In this document: positions 22,083-30,769 of the stretch, piece after piece | Numbering within the stretch: the stretch's first letter is position 1 | Layout: each line of letters opens with the position of its first letter | Assembly (NCBI RefSeq): GCF_000717995.1 | Contig: NZ_JODM01000024.1 | Location: 1 to 64,000, forward strand | Reading direction: 5' to 3' | From: Streptomyces violaceorubidus | GTDB taxonomy: Bacteria > Actinomycetota > Actinomycetes > Streptomycetales > Streptomycetaceae | DNA: 64,000 nucleotides | The notes under the pieces: model-generated | Seen by the model: the letters and a program-made list of their open reading frames with translations, nothing else | Database searches by the model: none | What the model was told of the DNA's origin: nothing | Position numbers and translations under genes: made by a program

Positions 22083-22982
22083 GTGACCACCGCCGCCCGG
22101 CCGTCCGCCAGAACGATCGGCATCATCGACCGAGCCCTCGGCACCATCGCCTGGGCCTCCCAACTTGGTGTAGCCGTTCTCTACCTGGCCATCACCGCTC
22201 AGCCGGCCGTGTGGCGTCCCATGCTCGACAATGACCCGGTCCCCGCCATCTCCGCCTGGGGATTCGTCATCGGCATGACGCTCATCTGGATGAGTAGCCT
22301 CCACCAAGAACAGGTCTGGTTCTACAACCGCCGCGTACGACGCAACCACCGCAAGACCTGGGCCGTTGGCCACGTCAGCGTCCTGTTCTTTGCGGCTTTG
22401 TCCGCCTCCGCGCACGATGAGCGAATCGGCATGTGGATCATCCTCGGTATGGGGACGCTGATCTCCCTCATGACCTGGTCCGCCTGGATGCGCACCAAGG
22501 AGCTACCCGCCGAGGATCAGGCCGTCATCGACGCCATCCACGACCGCGAGACACAGGAGGCCGCAGCCGCCTTCGACGTCAGTGAGAAGGAACACCGCCG
22601 CAACCGCCTGAACGCCATCGTGACCAGCCTCGGCTATCAACTCACCGACACCCTCACCCCGTCCACCGTGCAGGACGAACAGGCGGACAATCGCTGGCAG
22701 ATCCCGGTCCGCAAGCACGCACCCCTGGTCTACTTCATCCGCAACGGCAACCGCATCAAGATCGGCACCACCACCGACCTGAAGCGCCGTATCCGCACCC
22801 TCGCGCTCCGCGCAGAGAACGTCGCCCTCCTTCTGGACGGCGGCAAGCCCCTTGAGCGGAAGCACCACCATCAGTTCGCCGACCTGCGCATCGGCAACAC
22901 CGAATGGTTCGCCTACGAAGGCGCCCTCGTCGACTTCATCGCCGACCAGAACCGACTCGCCCGAAAGGAAGAGGCCAAGTGA
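22083..22982 (+). CDS. Membrane-anchored GIY-YIG (MUG113-like) protein
   Basis: A 299-residue protein. Four likely membrane spans occupy residues 20-135, followed by a charged helical linker. The C-terminal domain (214-285) has LVYFIR, KIGTTTDLKRR (226-236), a Glu-Arg-His cluster (LERKHHHQF) and EWF (274-276), the T5orf172/MUG113 form of GIY-YIG nucleases. Membrane tethering would place DNA cleavage or binding at the envelope, perhaps at the transfer site. The GTG start follows GGAAGGAA. A soluble relative of the domain is encoded at 62630-63547. Confidence 0.75.
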   Translation: MTTAARPSARTIGIIDRALGTIAWASQLGVAVLYLAITAQPAVWRPMLDNDPVPAISAWGFVIGMTLIWMSSLHQEQVWFYNRRVRRNHRKTWAVGHVSVLFFAALSASAHDERIGMWIILGMGTLISLMTWSAWMRTKELPAEDQAVIDAIHDRETQEAAAAFDVSEKEHRRNRLNAIVTSLGYQLTDTLTPSTVQDEQADNRWQIPVRKHAPLVYFIRNGNRIKIGTTTDLKRRIRTLALRAENVALLLDGGKPLERKHHHQFADLRIGNTEWFAYEGALVDFIADQNRLARKEEAK

Positions 22983-23887
22983 ACACCACCACCGCCAAGA
23001 CGTCGCCCCTCATCAAGCTCGCCGCCCTCCTGTCCTTCGGCTCCCTCATCTGGACGACGTGGAGCCTGTTCGACCTCCTCGGAGCCGGCCCCGCCGGAAT
23101 CACCGTCGCCGCATGCGCCGACGCCGTCTGGGGATCCGTCATCTACGCCGAATACCGCAGCGTCCGCCTCGCCGGCCGCAGGTGGCCCGTCGCCCTCTTC
23201 GGATGGGCCGCCCTCCTCGCCGTCTCCGTCTTCCTCGTCTGGCACGGCCTCGCCGACAACAACCTCGCCATGGCCTACGCCGGCCCCTTCCTCCCCCTCG
23301 GAGCCAAGGTCGTCTGGGCACTGGCGCTTGCCGACATGCGCGACCCCGCCGCACTCACCGACGCAGAGAAGGCCACCCTCGCCGAGATGGAGCGCGGCCT
23401 CGTCTTCGAAGAGGCACAGCACGCCGCGGAGATGCGGCGCCGCACGATGCGCGCCGAACTTCTCATCGCAGAAGTGTCCACGGACTTCGACATCGAGGTG
23501 ACGCGGCAGGACCGGGCACGGGAGCTTCAGAGGCGCCGCCCGCTCGAGCTGACCGTCGCATCGGAGACCGTGGAGCGCACTGAAGCGGTCGGTGAAACCG
23601 CAGATCAGGCCGATGAAGCGCCGCAGTCGCGCGTGTCACTTGCTTCCGCTGAGACGCCCCGCATCATCCGTGAGGCGCCCCTGCTGCGCGACAGTGAGGC
23701 GCTCCCGCTTCAGGGCGTGTCGAAGGCTGAAGCGGTCCGTATCGTCCGTGCGGCGGACCCCGGCGCTTCAGCGCCGCAGATCGTGAAGCGCCTCGCGCAG
23801 CAGGGAATCGAAGCGGACGCTGGATACGTCCGCACCGTCTTGGCCCGTAGTAAGCAGCGCAACATTACCGACGGGGGCTACCTGTGA
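22979..23887 (+). CDS. Spd-like membrane protein with C-terminal HTH-like region
   Basis: A 302-residue protein with a GTG start overlapping the upstream stop. Three or four membrane spans lie within residues 8-110. A charged coiled-coil region is followed by a C-terminal HTH-like unit (SKAEAVRIVRAADPGASAPQIVKRLAQQG). This anchor plus DNA-binding tail is common in actinomycete plasmid spread or transfer proteins. It probably works with the TraB-like ATPase; direct family identity is uncertain. Confidence 0.65.
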   Translation: MNTTTAKTSPLIKLAALLSFGSLIWTTWSLFDLLGAGPAGITVAACADAVWGSVIYAEYRSVRLAGRRWPVALFGWAALLAVSVFLVWHGLADNNLAMAYAGPFLPLGAKVVWALALADMRDPAALTDAEKATLAEMERGLVFEEAQHAAEMRRRTMRAELLIAEVSTDFDIEVTRQDRARELQRRRPLELTVASETVERTEAVGETADQADEAPQSRVSLASAETPRIIREAPLLRDSEALPLQGVSKAEAVRIVRAADPGASAPQIVKRLAQQGIEADAGYVRTVLARSKQRNITDGGYL

Positions 23888-24075
23888 GCCCGCGTCACAC
23901 GATCACGGAGCCGCGGACGGGCACCCCGTCCGCAGCCCCCCGCCGGGCCACCCCGCTGGCGCCCGCCGTCCAGCCCGTTATCACCGCCCCGGGTTGGCCG
24001 TCCCGCTGGCACCTGATCACCCCCGCCAAGGCCCGCAACACCGCCGCCGCCCTCAGCAGCATGGAAAGGAAGTGA
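23884..24075 (+). CDS. Small Pro/Thr-rich protein
   Basis: A 63-residue protein with a GTG start in a GTGA overlap. It is Pro/Ala/Thr-rich and basic, with a W-x3-W segment (GWPSRWHLITPAKARN). It ends just before the SD of the large low-complexity gene. Coupling supports translation; no function visible. Confidence 0.5.
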   Translation: MSPRHTITEPRTGTPSAAPRRATPLAPAVQPVITAPGWPSRWHLITPAKARNTAAALSSMERK

Positions 24076-24080
24076 AGGAG

Positions 24081-26294
24081 GTGAGCGCCGACACGATTAC
24101 CTCGATCAACCCCGGCAACCCCGGCCCCGCACCCATCACACTGGGTGACAGTACGGGCGGCGGGGCGGGGCGGGGCGGAAGCCAGGACAGCCCCCAGGGC
24201 CCCCTCGTGGTCGTCCAGCAGCCCCGCAACCCTTCCCCGCCCCGCCCCGCCCCCACCGCAAACCGAAACAACACCGACAACACACTCCGAAACGGATACG
24301 CCGCAATCTCACACAGCGTGAGCGGCGAAACCGCGGCCATCGGCATCGGATTCCTCACCGCCGGCCCCGTCGGCGCCATCATCGGCGGCGCCACCCTGCC
24401 CGTCCTCGTCGCCGCCTCCATGTGGCGGGCCCGCCGCCGCGAACACGACGACAACACCAACAACAACTCCACCAGCAACGACTCCGACGGCTCGAAGTCC
24501 GGCCGTGACCGGTCCGGCTCCGGTGGTGGAAGCGGCCGTGGTCGCGGCAACGGATCTGGCGGGGGAGGAGGCGGCCACCGGACGCCCAACGGTTCCGGTG
24601 GCGGCGGCCGTCACAAGACGCCGAAGAGCCCCGGCTCCGGCAAGGGCCCCGGCACCGGCAACAGCGGCCTGGGCGGTGGCGGGAAAAACCGCAAGCCGAA
24701 GGTGAAGGACCCGGTCGCCGACAAGCTGGCCAAGACGGGCAAGGGCCTCGCCGACAAGCTCAAGAACCGCGGCGACAAGACTGGCAAGGGAATGAAGGAC
24801 GGCCTTGTCGACGGATCCAAGGCCCTGAAGAACGATGCGAAGAAGCTGAAGGACAAGCTCGGCCGTAGGAAGAACGGCAAGGGCGGTGACACCACGTGGA
24901 CGTCCTCGCCCGACGGGCTCGACCCGAAGGTCAAGAAGGACAAGAAGAACCGCGACCGCAAGGGCAAGGGCAAGGGCGTCGGCAACGACGTTGCGTCTTC
25001 GACCGCTCGAGACGGCCTGGACCCGAAGGGGCCCAAGGACGGCCACGGTGACAACCTGCCGCCGAAGCCCGATCACGACCCGGACGAGTACATCGACGCC
25101 GAAATCGTCGACGACGGCCTGCCCCCCAAGCCGACCCACGCCCCCGACGACGTCATCGACGGCGAAGTCATCGACGAAGACCGCATCGCCCTCGTCAAAG
25201 CCCGCCGGGAAAAGCAGGCCCGCCGCCAGGCCATCACCGCCGGCAAGAAAGCCGAGAAGGACGCCGCCCGCGACGGCACCATGGGCGACCCCATCAAGGT
25301 CAAGGCCGAACGGATCCGCTGGGAGAACCAGCGGATCGACTACGAGTTGAACAGAGCCGAACAGCTGCTCGCGCTCGCGGCATCCACGGAACAGCGAAGG
25401 AGCACCCCCGTGACCTACCCCGTACCCGTCATCCAGGCCGCAGGCACCCGCACGGCTGGCGTCGCGGTAGCCCGGCAGATCGACGTCCGCGGCGCTCTCA
25501 CCTACCGGCTCCTGGTCGCCATGGCCGAACAGCTCGCCAACGGACTCCACAACGACGCCGACGCCGACATGGCCGACCACGTCGTGGAACTCGTCGGGAT
25601 CCCCGCCATGTGCCGCAACCTCGCCCTCGCCGTCCGTGAAGCCGCGAACGCCCTCCAGAAGACCGCACCGCTCCACCCGTCCGTCATCAAGCACCTCAAC
25701 AACGCCGCCGTGTCCGCACTAACCGCCGCCCGCATGGCCGACACAATCCTCGCCGTGTTCGTCCAGGCCCACCGCGCCGACATCTACCGCGTCATGGAGC
25801 CCCGCCTCGGCGAGGAGCGGTGGAACATCCGCAATGCCGCCGGAACCCTCGACGCAGCCAAGCTCCGCGCCGCGATCCTGTCCGCCGGCCAGCAGCGCCT
25901 CGCCCTCCCCGGCGGCAGCAGCACCAACACGTCCAGCCCGGCCGGGAAACTCGTCCCCGCCTCCGGGGAGAGCACCAAGAAGCTCATCAACGTCATGAAG
26001 GGCTTCGACCGCGGCCACATGGTCACCTGCCTGTCCGAAGTCGCCGGCACCGCCCGCGGTATCGACATCGTCGCCGACGCCATCAACAAGCTGTACCGGC
26101 GCATGGCCAACACCTGGCCCACCGAGAACGTCGTCGACGACACCGTCCGGGCCACCGCCTCCAAGGTCAAGAACATCTCCGCGGAACTCCACAAGGCCAT
26201 CAAGGCCGCCCAGCGCGCCCACGCCCGCGAACTGAAGCTCAACGCCAAGCCCCGGAAGGGCGCCAACGCCGAGAAGAAGTGGGACGTCGTCTGA
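24081..26294 (+). CDS. 737-residue low-complexity membrane protein of the transfer operon
   Basis: Architecture: an N-terminal disordered region; a hydrophobic segment (about 75-110, AAIGIGFLTAGPVGAIIGG); a Gly/Ser-rich tract (about 135-205); a Lys/Asp/Gly-rich tract (about 205-320); two tandem copies of LPPKP-x-H-x-PD-x2-ID-x-E-x-VD (about 325-370); a charged helix; and an Ala-rich helical C-terminal domain (about 440-737). The GTG start was chosen from SD spacing; 24072 is an alternative. It lies directly upstream of the TraB-like ATPase, with TGATG overlap. No family recognised; a scaffold or pore partner for DNA transfer is plausible. Confidence 0.65.
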   Translation: MSADTITSINPGNPGPAPITLGDSTGGGAGRGGSQDSPQGPLVVVQQPRNPSPPRPAPTANRNNTDNTLRNGYAAISHSVSGETAAIGIGFLTAGPVGAIIGGATLPVLVAASMWRARRREHDDNTNNNSTSNDSDGSKSGRDRSGSGGGSGRGRGNGSGGGGGGHRTPNGSGGGGRHKTPKSPGSGKGPGTGNSGLGGGGKNRKPKVKDPVADKLAKTGKGLADKLKNRGDKTGKGMKDGLVDGSKALKNDAKKLKDKLGRRKNGKGGDTTWTSSPDGLDPKVKKDKKNRDRKGKGKGVGNDVASSTARDGLDPKGPKDGHGDNLPPKPDHDPDEYIDAEIVDDGLPPKPTHAPDDVIDGEVIDEDRIALVKARREKQARRQAITAGKKAEKDAARDGTMGDPIKVKAERIRWENQRIDYELNRAEQLLALAASTEQRRSTPVTYPVPVIQAAGTRTAGVAVARQIDVRGALTYRLLVAMAEQLANGLHNDADADMADHVVELVGIPAMCRNLALAVREAANALQKTAPLHPSVIKHLNNAAVSALTAARMADTILAVFVQAHRADIYRVMEPRLGEERWNIRNAAGTLDAAKLRAAILSAGQQRLALPGGSSTNTSSPAGKLVPASGESTKKLINVMKGFDRGHMVTCLSEVAGTARGIDIVADAINKLYRRMANTWPTENVVDDTVRATASKVKNISAELHKAIKAAQRAHARELKLNAKPRKGANAEKKWDVV

Positions 26295-28480
26295 TGACCA
26301 AGACCAAGACCGAGGTCCCTGCCGGCCTCGAGCCCCTGACACCCGCCGACAAGCGATGGGACTTCAGCCGCGACGCCGTCACCCCCGGCCGCCTCACCGC
26401 GTGGGGTGCCGAACTCGCCTGCGCCAGCGCCCTCGTCGCCCCCCTCGCAAACATCCCCTGGCAGGCCGGCGCCACCACCGGAGCCCTCGCCACCGGCGTA
26501 GCCGTCCTCTACGAGAAAGCCCGCGGCTCCTGGCGACGCGTCCTCGTCGCCCGCGCCTCCACATGGATGGCCACCACCGGCTGGCTGTCGTACGCCCTCG
26601 CTACCCAGCCCACCCTCACCACCATGGCCGTCGGCACCACCATCTGGGGAGCCGGAGCCGCCGTCAACATCGGCATGGACAAGTGGGGCGAAGCCACCCG
26701 CGAAGCCGAGCAGGAGCTCGACCGGCGTCTCGCCAACGGCGAGCAGATCGCCGCCGCACAGCAGGGCTGGGCAAAGCTTCTGTACGACATCTGCGGCATC
26801 GAAGGCGCCGTCGCGGACCCCATCGTCGACCGGTGGCCGTCCGGCGCCGGAGAAACCGTCAAAATCACCCTCCCGGCGCACCTCAACATCAACGCCCTCC
26901 GCGGCTACGAAGCCGAACTCGCCGGAGCCCTCCACCTCCCCAAGGGCGGCGGCGTCGCCTTCTCCGACGGCGGCGCCAACGTCCCCCGCAACGTCGTCTT
27001 CATCGCCATCACCCGAAAGAACATGATGGCCGGGGCCATCCCCTACCCCGGGCTCACCCCCACCACGATCAACGAGCCGATCGGGTTCGGCGTCATCGGT
27101 ACCGGCCAGGAAGCCGGCCTCAACCTCAAGGACGAAGGGTTCATCGCGATCGGCGCCCAGGGCTCCGGCAAGACCGCCCTCATGAAGACCCTCGGCCTCG
27201 GCCTCGTCCGTTGCACCGACGCCATCGTCATCGACCTCGACACCTCCGCGAAGATGTCCGCAGTCTTCGTGAACCCCTACCTGCGGTACGGCATCGGCCG
27301 ACCCCTCATCGACTGGCCCGCGACAACCGCAGACGAGTGCCGCCTCGTCATCCAGGCCGCGAAGGCTGCTATTGCCGCCCGCAAAACCGAGTACGCCGAC
27401 CTCCTCGAAGACGAGGACGTCGACAACCTGCCCGCCCGCCCCGACATCCCCGCCATCCACATCCGCGTTGACGAGACCAAGTCCATGCCCGACGACGTCC
27501 TCGAAGGCATCGACTTCATCATCGAAGAAGGTCGTTCCGTCAACATCCGCGTCTCCAACACCGGCCTCCGAGCAACCCGCGAGTACATCACCGGCACCAT
27601 GGACGAACTCACCCCCGGCCGGATCGGACTCCGCACCAACAACAGCAGCGAGCTCCAGATGCTGTTCCCCGACACCGGCGCACCCGACATGGCGATCTTC
27701 ACCGACCCCGGCACTGTCGCCTACATGTCCACGACCAAGGGCCCCTTCCAGCCCACCCCCGCCAAGGCATACGCCACCATGGCCGAGACCTTCCCGGAGG
27801 GCTCCGCCGACTACCGGCGGATGCAGACCCTGTTCATGGACGCCGCTCGCGAGCTTTCGCCCAGCCGTCCCGACCTGGACGAGGTCACGGCTCGAGCGAT
27901 GGGCCTCGCCTGGTCCCAGCGTTGGGCCCGCTGCATCCCCAACCTCCGCGGCGACGCCTACGGAAACGTCGGTCCCGACCGCATGCACGAGAGCGTGTGG
28001 GAGCTCTACCAGTCCTGGCCCAAGCCCACGCCGGTCGAGGTTCTCCTCGGTACCGCCCTCGACGACGACGGCTACCCGATCGAAGCCCGCGGCGCAGCGA
28101 CGGAGATCCCCCGTCTCACCGAGGCCATGCTCGACGAAGACGAGCTCGAGCGGGTCGCCGCCCAGGACGCCGCGATCGAACTCGCCAAGACCCGCGTCAC
28201 CCCCAAGACCCACGACCAGCTCGCCGTCGAACTGTTCGCGTCCCTCGGCCGTCCCGCCAAGCCGTCCGAGGTGTACCCCCTCATGGTCAAGGCTGGCTAC
28301 GACAAGTCCGGGCGGACCTTCCGTGACCTTTGTGCCCGCCTTGGGCTGCAAGACAGGCTCGTGAAGGGCGATGATGGAACCTACGCGGCCAACAACAGCG
28401 GTGAGGTTCCTGATGCAGCCGGACGAGTTCCCGGACCTGAAGATGACGCACATGGACCAGGCGATGCTCCACATGGCTGA
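26294..28480 (+). CDS. traB: TraB/FtsK-like DNA translocase
   Basis: A 728-residue protein. Two or three N-terminal membrane spans (about 39-127) precede an FtsK/SpoIIIE-type ATPase with Walker A GAQGSGKTAL (287-296), a DLDTSAK strand and Walker B IHIRVDE (388-394). Near 665-715, KTHDQLAVELFASLGRPAK and FRDLCARLGLQ form a C-terminal winged helix like the gamma domain that reads plasmid-specific repeats in actinomycete TraB. Such proteins move double-stranded DNA between mycelial cells without a relaxase. The gene is intact and follows a membrane protein by TGATG overlap. Confidence 0.85.
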   Translation: MTKTKTEVPAGLEPLTPADKRWDFSRDAVTPGRLTAWGAELACASALVAPLANIPWQAGATTGALATGVAVLYEKARGSWRRVLVARASTWMATTGWLSYALATQPTLTTMAVGTTIWGAGAAVNIGMDKWGEATREAEQELDRRLANGEQIAAAQQGWAKLLYDICGIEGAVADPIVDRWPSGAGETVKITLPAHLNINALRGYEAELAGALHLPKGGGVAFSDGGANVPRNVVFIAITRKNMMAGAIPYPGLTPTTINEPIGFGVIGTGQEAGLNLKDEGFIAIGAQGSGKTALMKTLGLGLVRCTDAIVIDLDTSAKMSAVFVNPYLRYGIGRPLIDWPATTADECRLVIQAAKAAIAARKTEYADLLEDEDVDNLPARPDIPAIHIRVDETKSMPDDVLEGIDFIIEEGRSVNIRVSNTGLRATREYITGTMDELTPGRIGLRTNNSSELQMLFPDTGAPDMAIFTDPGTVAYMSTTKGPFQPTPAKAYATMAETFPEGSADYRRMQTLFMDAARELSPSRPDLDEVTARAMGLAWSQRWARCIPNLRGDAYGNVGPDRMHESVWELYQSWPKPTPVEVLLGTALDDDGYPIEARGAATEIPRLTEAMLDEDELERVAAQDAAIELAKTRVTPKTHDQLAVELFASLGRPAKPSEVYPLMVKAGYDKSGRTFRDLCARLGLQDRLVKGDDGTYAANNSGEVPDAAGRVPGPEDDAHGPGDAPHG

Positions 28481-28586
28481 GGTGATCGACGGTCTGAAGA
28501 AGGCCGGCCTGAGCGAGAACTCAGCCGTCCGTTTCGCGGCGATCTACTTCAACGAGATGTCGCAGAACGACACGGACGACGACTGA
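28413..28586 (+). CDS. Small acidic protein overlapping the traB-like 3' end
   Basis: A 57-residue protein whose start (MQPDEFPDLK) lies inside the ATPase C-terminus in another frame. GTG 28401 and ATG 28443 are alternatives. A helical core (MDQAMLHMAEVIDGLKKAGL) is followed by an acidic tail ending DTDDD. The overlap of up to 70 bases is unusual, but the codon choice looks coding. It ends just before the strong terminator. Confidence 0.55.
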   Translation: MQPDEFPDLKMTHMDQAMLHMAEVIDGLKKAGLSENSAVRFAAIYFNEMSQNDTDDD

Positions 28587-28603
28587 ACCAACCAGCGACC
28601 AGG

Positions 28604-28632
28604 AAAACCCCCGGGTCGTACCCGGGGGTTTT
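28604..28632 (+). terminator. Strong terminator of the transfer operon
   Basis: A 13-bp perfect stem AAAACCCCCGGGT/ACCCGGGGGTTTT with a 3-base loop is followed by CTGTAT. This is the most canonical intrinsic terminator in the window. Confidence 0.9.
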
Positions 28633-28682
28633 CTGTATCCACCGCCACCCTCACCACCCGCCGCCCCGAAGGACACCCACCG

Positions 28683-29213
28683 ATGAACGCCCCCCTGACA
28701 GGCCCGACCCAGCCCACCGCCCCACCCGCCGCGCAGCCTGTCGACGACCAGCGCATCGACCGCATCGCCAACGCTTTCAGCCAGGCCCTCGACCAAGCCA
28801 CCGCCACCCCCACCGCCTTCCGAGACGAGACGCCCGTGCCCGCCATCGGCAACGCCCTCCCGGTACCCCAACCCGGCCGCACCCCGATGTCACAGCGGGC
28901 CACCGACGCCAGCGTCCTCATCCTTTCCGCTGGCGCCGCCTCCATCCCCCTCGGCGGCATGACCGCCCTCATCATCTACGCCCTCGGCAACGCCGACCCC
29001 GTATCCCTCGCCGTCGGCGCCGGCGCCCCCATCACACTCGCCGTGCCGATCCTCGCCCTCACCCGACTCGTACGACGAGCCAAGGAGACCGTCCAGGCCG
29101 CCCCGCCCGTCATCCACCAGCACTACACCGGCACCGTCGTCCAGGACCAGCGGACCGTGAACACCACCACCCGCGGCATGTGGGCATCCACCCGCAACCA
29201 GCTGCCCAAGTAG
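28683..29213 (+). CDS. SpdB-like plasmid spread membrane protein
   Basis: A 176-residue protein. A Pro-rich cytosolic start precedes two membrane spans (ASVLILSAGAASIPLGGMTA; PVSLAVGAGAPITLAVPILAL) and a basic linker. The C-terminal HQHYTGTVVQDQRTV segment resembles Streptomyces plasmid Spd proteins. It probably supports DNA spread along the mycelium. It follows the transfer-operon terminator, so it has its own promoter or depends on read-through. Confidence 0.65.
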   Translation: MNAPLTGPTQPTAPPAAQPVDDQRIDRIANAFSQALDQATATPTAFRDETPVPAIGNALPVPQPGRTPMSQRATDASVLILSAGAASIPLGGMTALIIYALGNADPVSLAVGAGAPITLAVPILALTRLVRRAKETVQAAPPVIHQHYTGTVVQDQRTVNTTTRGMWASTRNQLPK

Positions 29214-29224
29214 AGGAGATCCCC

Positions 29225-29692
29225 GTGACCGCCACTGTCATCGCCGTCCTCGGCACCCTCGCCGGAACCCTCCTCACCGGCACCCTCGCCCACCTCAGCC
29301 AGCGAGCCCAACGCAAAGCCGACACCACCACCGCCCGTCGGACCGAAGCCCTGACCGCCGTCACCGACCTCGCCACCGCACTCGCCGACCACCGCCGCGC
29401 CATGTGGGTCCGCGAAGACCTCCGCTTACACGGCGAGGACTGGGACCAGGCCCGTACCGAGTCCCACACCACCCGGTCCGCAATCACCGCCCCGCTGCTG
29501 CGCGTGCAACTGCTACTGCCCGCACTCGCCCCGACCGCGCAGGACGCCGCCCACGCCACCTACGCCCTCCGCGACGGCTGGGAGACCGGCGAGACCGGAC
29601 TCGCATCCCGACGCGATCACGCCATCACCAAGACCGACGACCTCGTCACGGCCGCTGGCCGGCTCCTCGACGGTCAGCCCGCACGACGGTAA
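29225..29692 (+). CDS. KilB-like membrane protein
   Basis: A 155-residue protein with a GTG start after AGAGGAGAT. One membrane span (VIAVLGTLAGTLLTGTLAHL) precedes a long Arg/Ala-rich cytosolic helix including ADHRRAMWVREDLRL. The layout matches KilB-type proteins of Streptomyces plasmids, which are lethal when unregulated and help spread. It is 11 bases downstream of the Spd-like gene, so the two form a pair. Confidence 0.6.
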   Translation: MTATVIAVLGTLAGTLLTGTLAHLSQRAQRKADTTTARRTEALTAVTDLATALADHRRAMWVREDLRLHGEDWDQARTESHTTRSAITAPLLRVQLLLPALAPTAQDAAHATYALRDGWETGETGLASRRDHAITKTDDLVTAAGRLLDGQPARR

Positions 29693-29751
29693 GCGGCCGC
29701 AGGGGGAACGCGTCTCAGACAAACGCCCCCGCATACCCCACACTCAGAACT

Positions 29752-29819
29752 GCACGGCCCGGGTAACTCCGATCGACTCCGGTGTCCCCGCGCCCAAGTC
29801 ACACGGGCCCGGGCCGTGC
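29752..29819 (+). terminator. Long-looped inverted repeat after the transfer region
   Basis: Arms GCACGGCCCGGG (29752-29763) and CCCGGGCCGTGC (29808-29819) match perfectly over 12 bp with a 44-base loop. They mark the boundary between the transfer-like and virion regions. Confidence 0.45.
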
Positions 29820-29876
29820 CCGACCACCCGGCCCCGCACGCCACCCCCGGCGTTGCGGGGCCGTCCCACGCCCACC

Positions 29877-30104
29877 TCAGCCGTAGTAGTCGTCCGTGTA
29901 CTCCACGCGGTCCCGCCCCTCCTCAACGCACCCCTCATACCGCTCCGGCGCACCATGAGTCACCACAAGCCGATACGACTGGCCCAGCTGGCAGCCCTTA
30001 TCCGTCCACCGGTTCGCCGCCACCGTCCACACCAGCAGCAACACCAGCACACCGACAATCTTCTGATTTCGGGTAGGACGCCACCCGCGTCTCTCCTCGT
30101 TCAT
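29877..30104 (-). CDS. Small single-pass membrane protein
   Basis: A 75-residue protein starting MNEERRGWRP. One membrane span (IVGVLVLLLVWTVAA) is followed by an extracytoplasmic domain with two Cys (KGCQLG, YEGCVEE) that could form a disulfide. It is the only leftward gene between the transfer and virion blocks. Such genes are often lysogenic-conversion or exclusion factors; that is inference. Confidence 0.6.
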   Translation of the reverse strand: MNEERRGWRPTRNQKIVGVLVLLLVWTVAANRWTDKGCQLGQSYRLVVTHGAPERYEGCVEEGRDRVEYTDDYYG

Positions 30105-30172
30105 GCCGCGCAGCATGCCCGAGCCCCTAGGCAAGGGGAACAGAACACCGAAAATCAGCGATCATCCGTTAC

Positions 30173-30184
30173 AGGCGCGGGGCC
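30173..30184 (+). promoter_or_regulatory. Recurring motif AGGCGCGGGGCC, copy 1
   Basis: Located 39 bases before the small terminase gene, after ATCATCCGTTAC. Copies also precede the portal and scaffold genes, with a variant before 52317. It may mark late promoters or transcript 5' ends. Confidence 0.4.
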
Positions 30185-30223
30185 TCACAACCACACACCC
30201 ATCCGAGCGGGAGCCCCACCGCC

Positions 30224-30769
30224 ATGCCAGCCTCCAAGACCAAGCAAGCCCTCGTCGCCCAGCGGCGCTCCGAGATGCTCATCATGAAGATCCAGGGCCG
30301 CACCGCAGCCCAGATCGCAGAGCACTTCAACATCTCACCAGGCACCGCACGCTCCGACCTCGCCCGAGCCGTCAAAAAGGCCAAGGCCATGGAAGTCCAG
30401 GACGCGGAGCTCTACCGCTTCATCCAAGGCTCCCGCCTCGAGACCCTGCTACGCGCAGTGATGCCCCTCGCCATTGACGACGGTGACCTGAAAGCCAACG
30501 AACAGGCCCGCAAACTCATCGCCGACATCACCGAACTGTTCGGCCTTAAGGTGCCCGTACGCACCGAGATCAGCGGCCCCGACGGCGGCGCCATCCCCTT
30601 CTCCAGCGGCGAAGCCGCCGAAGTCCTGGCCCTCATCGACATCTCCGACCGCGACAACGCCGAAATTCCCGCCATCAACCAGGACACCGACCTCGACGAC
30701 GAAGACGAGGACGACGCTGGCGTCGATGATGACCTGGACGACGAGGACGACGGTGACGACAGCCCCTGA
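30224..30769 (+). CDS. terS: Terminase small subunit
   Basis: A 181-residue protein. An N-terminal HTH (GRTAAQIAEHFNISPGTARSDL, about 24-45) is followed by a helical oligomerisation region and a very acidic tail (DLDDEDEDDAGVDDDLDDED). The gene starts the virion block and overlaps the large-subunit gene by 17 bases. It should recognise the packaging site and present DNA to the large subunit. The acidic tail is longer than usual. Confidence 0.85.
   Translation: MPASKTKQALVAQRRSEMLIMKIQGRTAAQIAEHFNISPGTARSDLARAVKKAKAMEVQDAELYRFIQGSRLETLLRAVMPLAIDDGDLKANEQARKLIADITELFGLKVPVRTEISGPDGGAIPFSSGEAAEVLALIDISDRDNAEIPAINQDTDLDDEDEDDAGVDDDLDDEDDGDDSP

Noticed and set aside
25784-28474. An 896-codon frame antisense to the TraB-like gene
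   Set aside because: Shadow frame with Gly/Asp/Val-biased composition. The sense strand carries clear Walker motifs and coupled starts.
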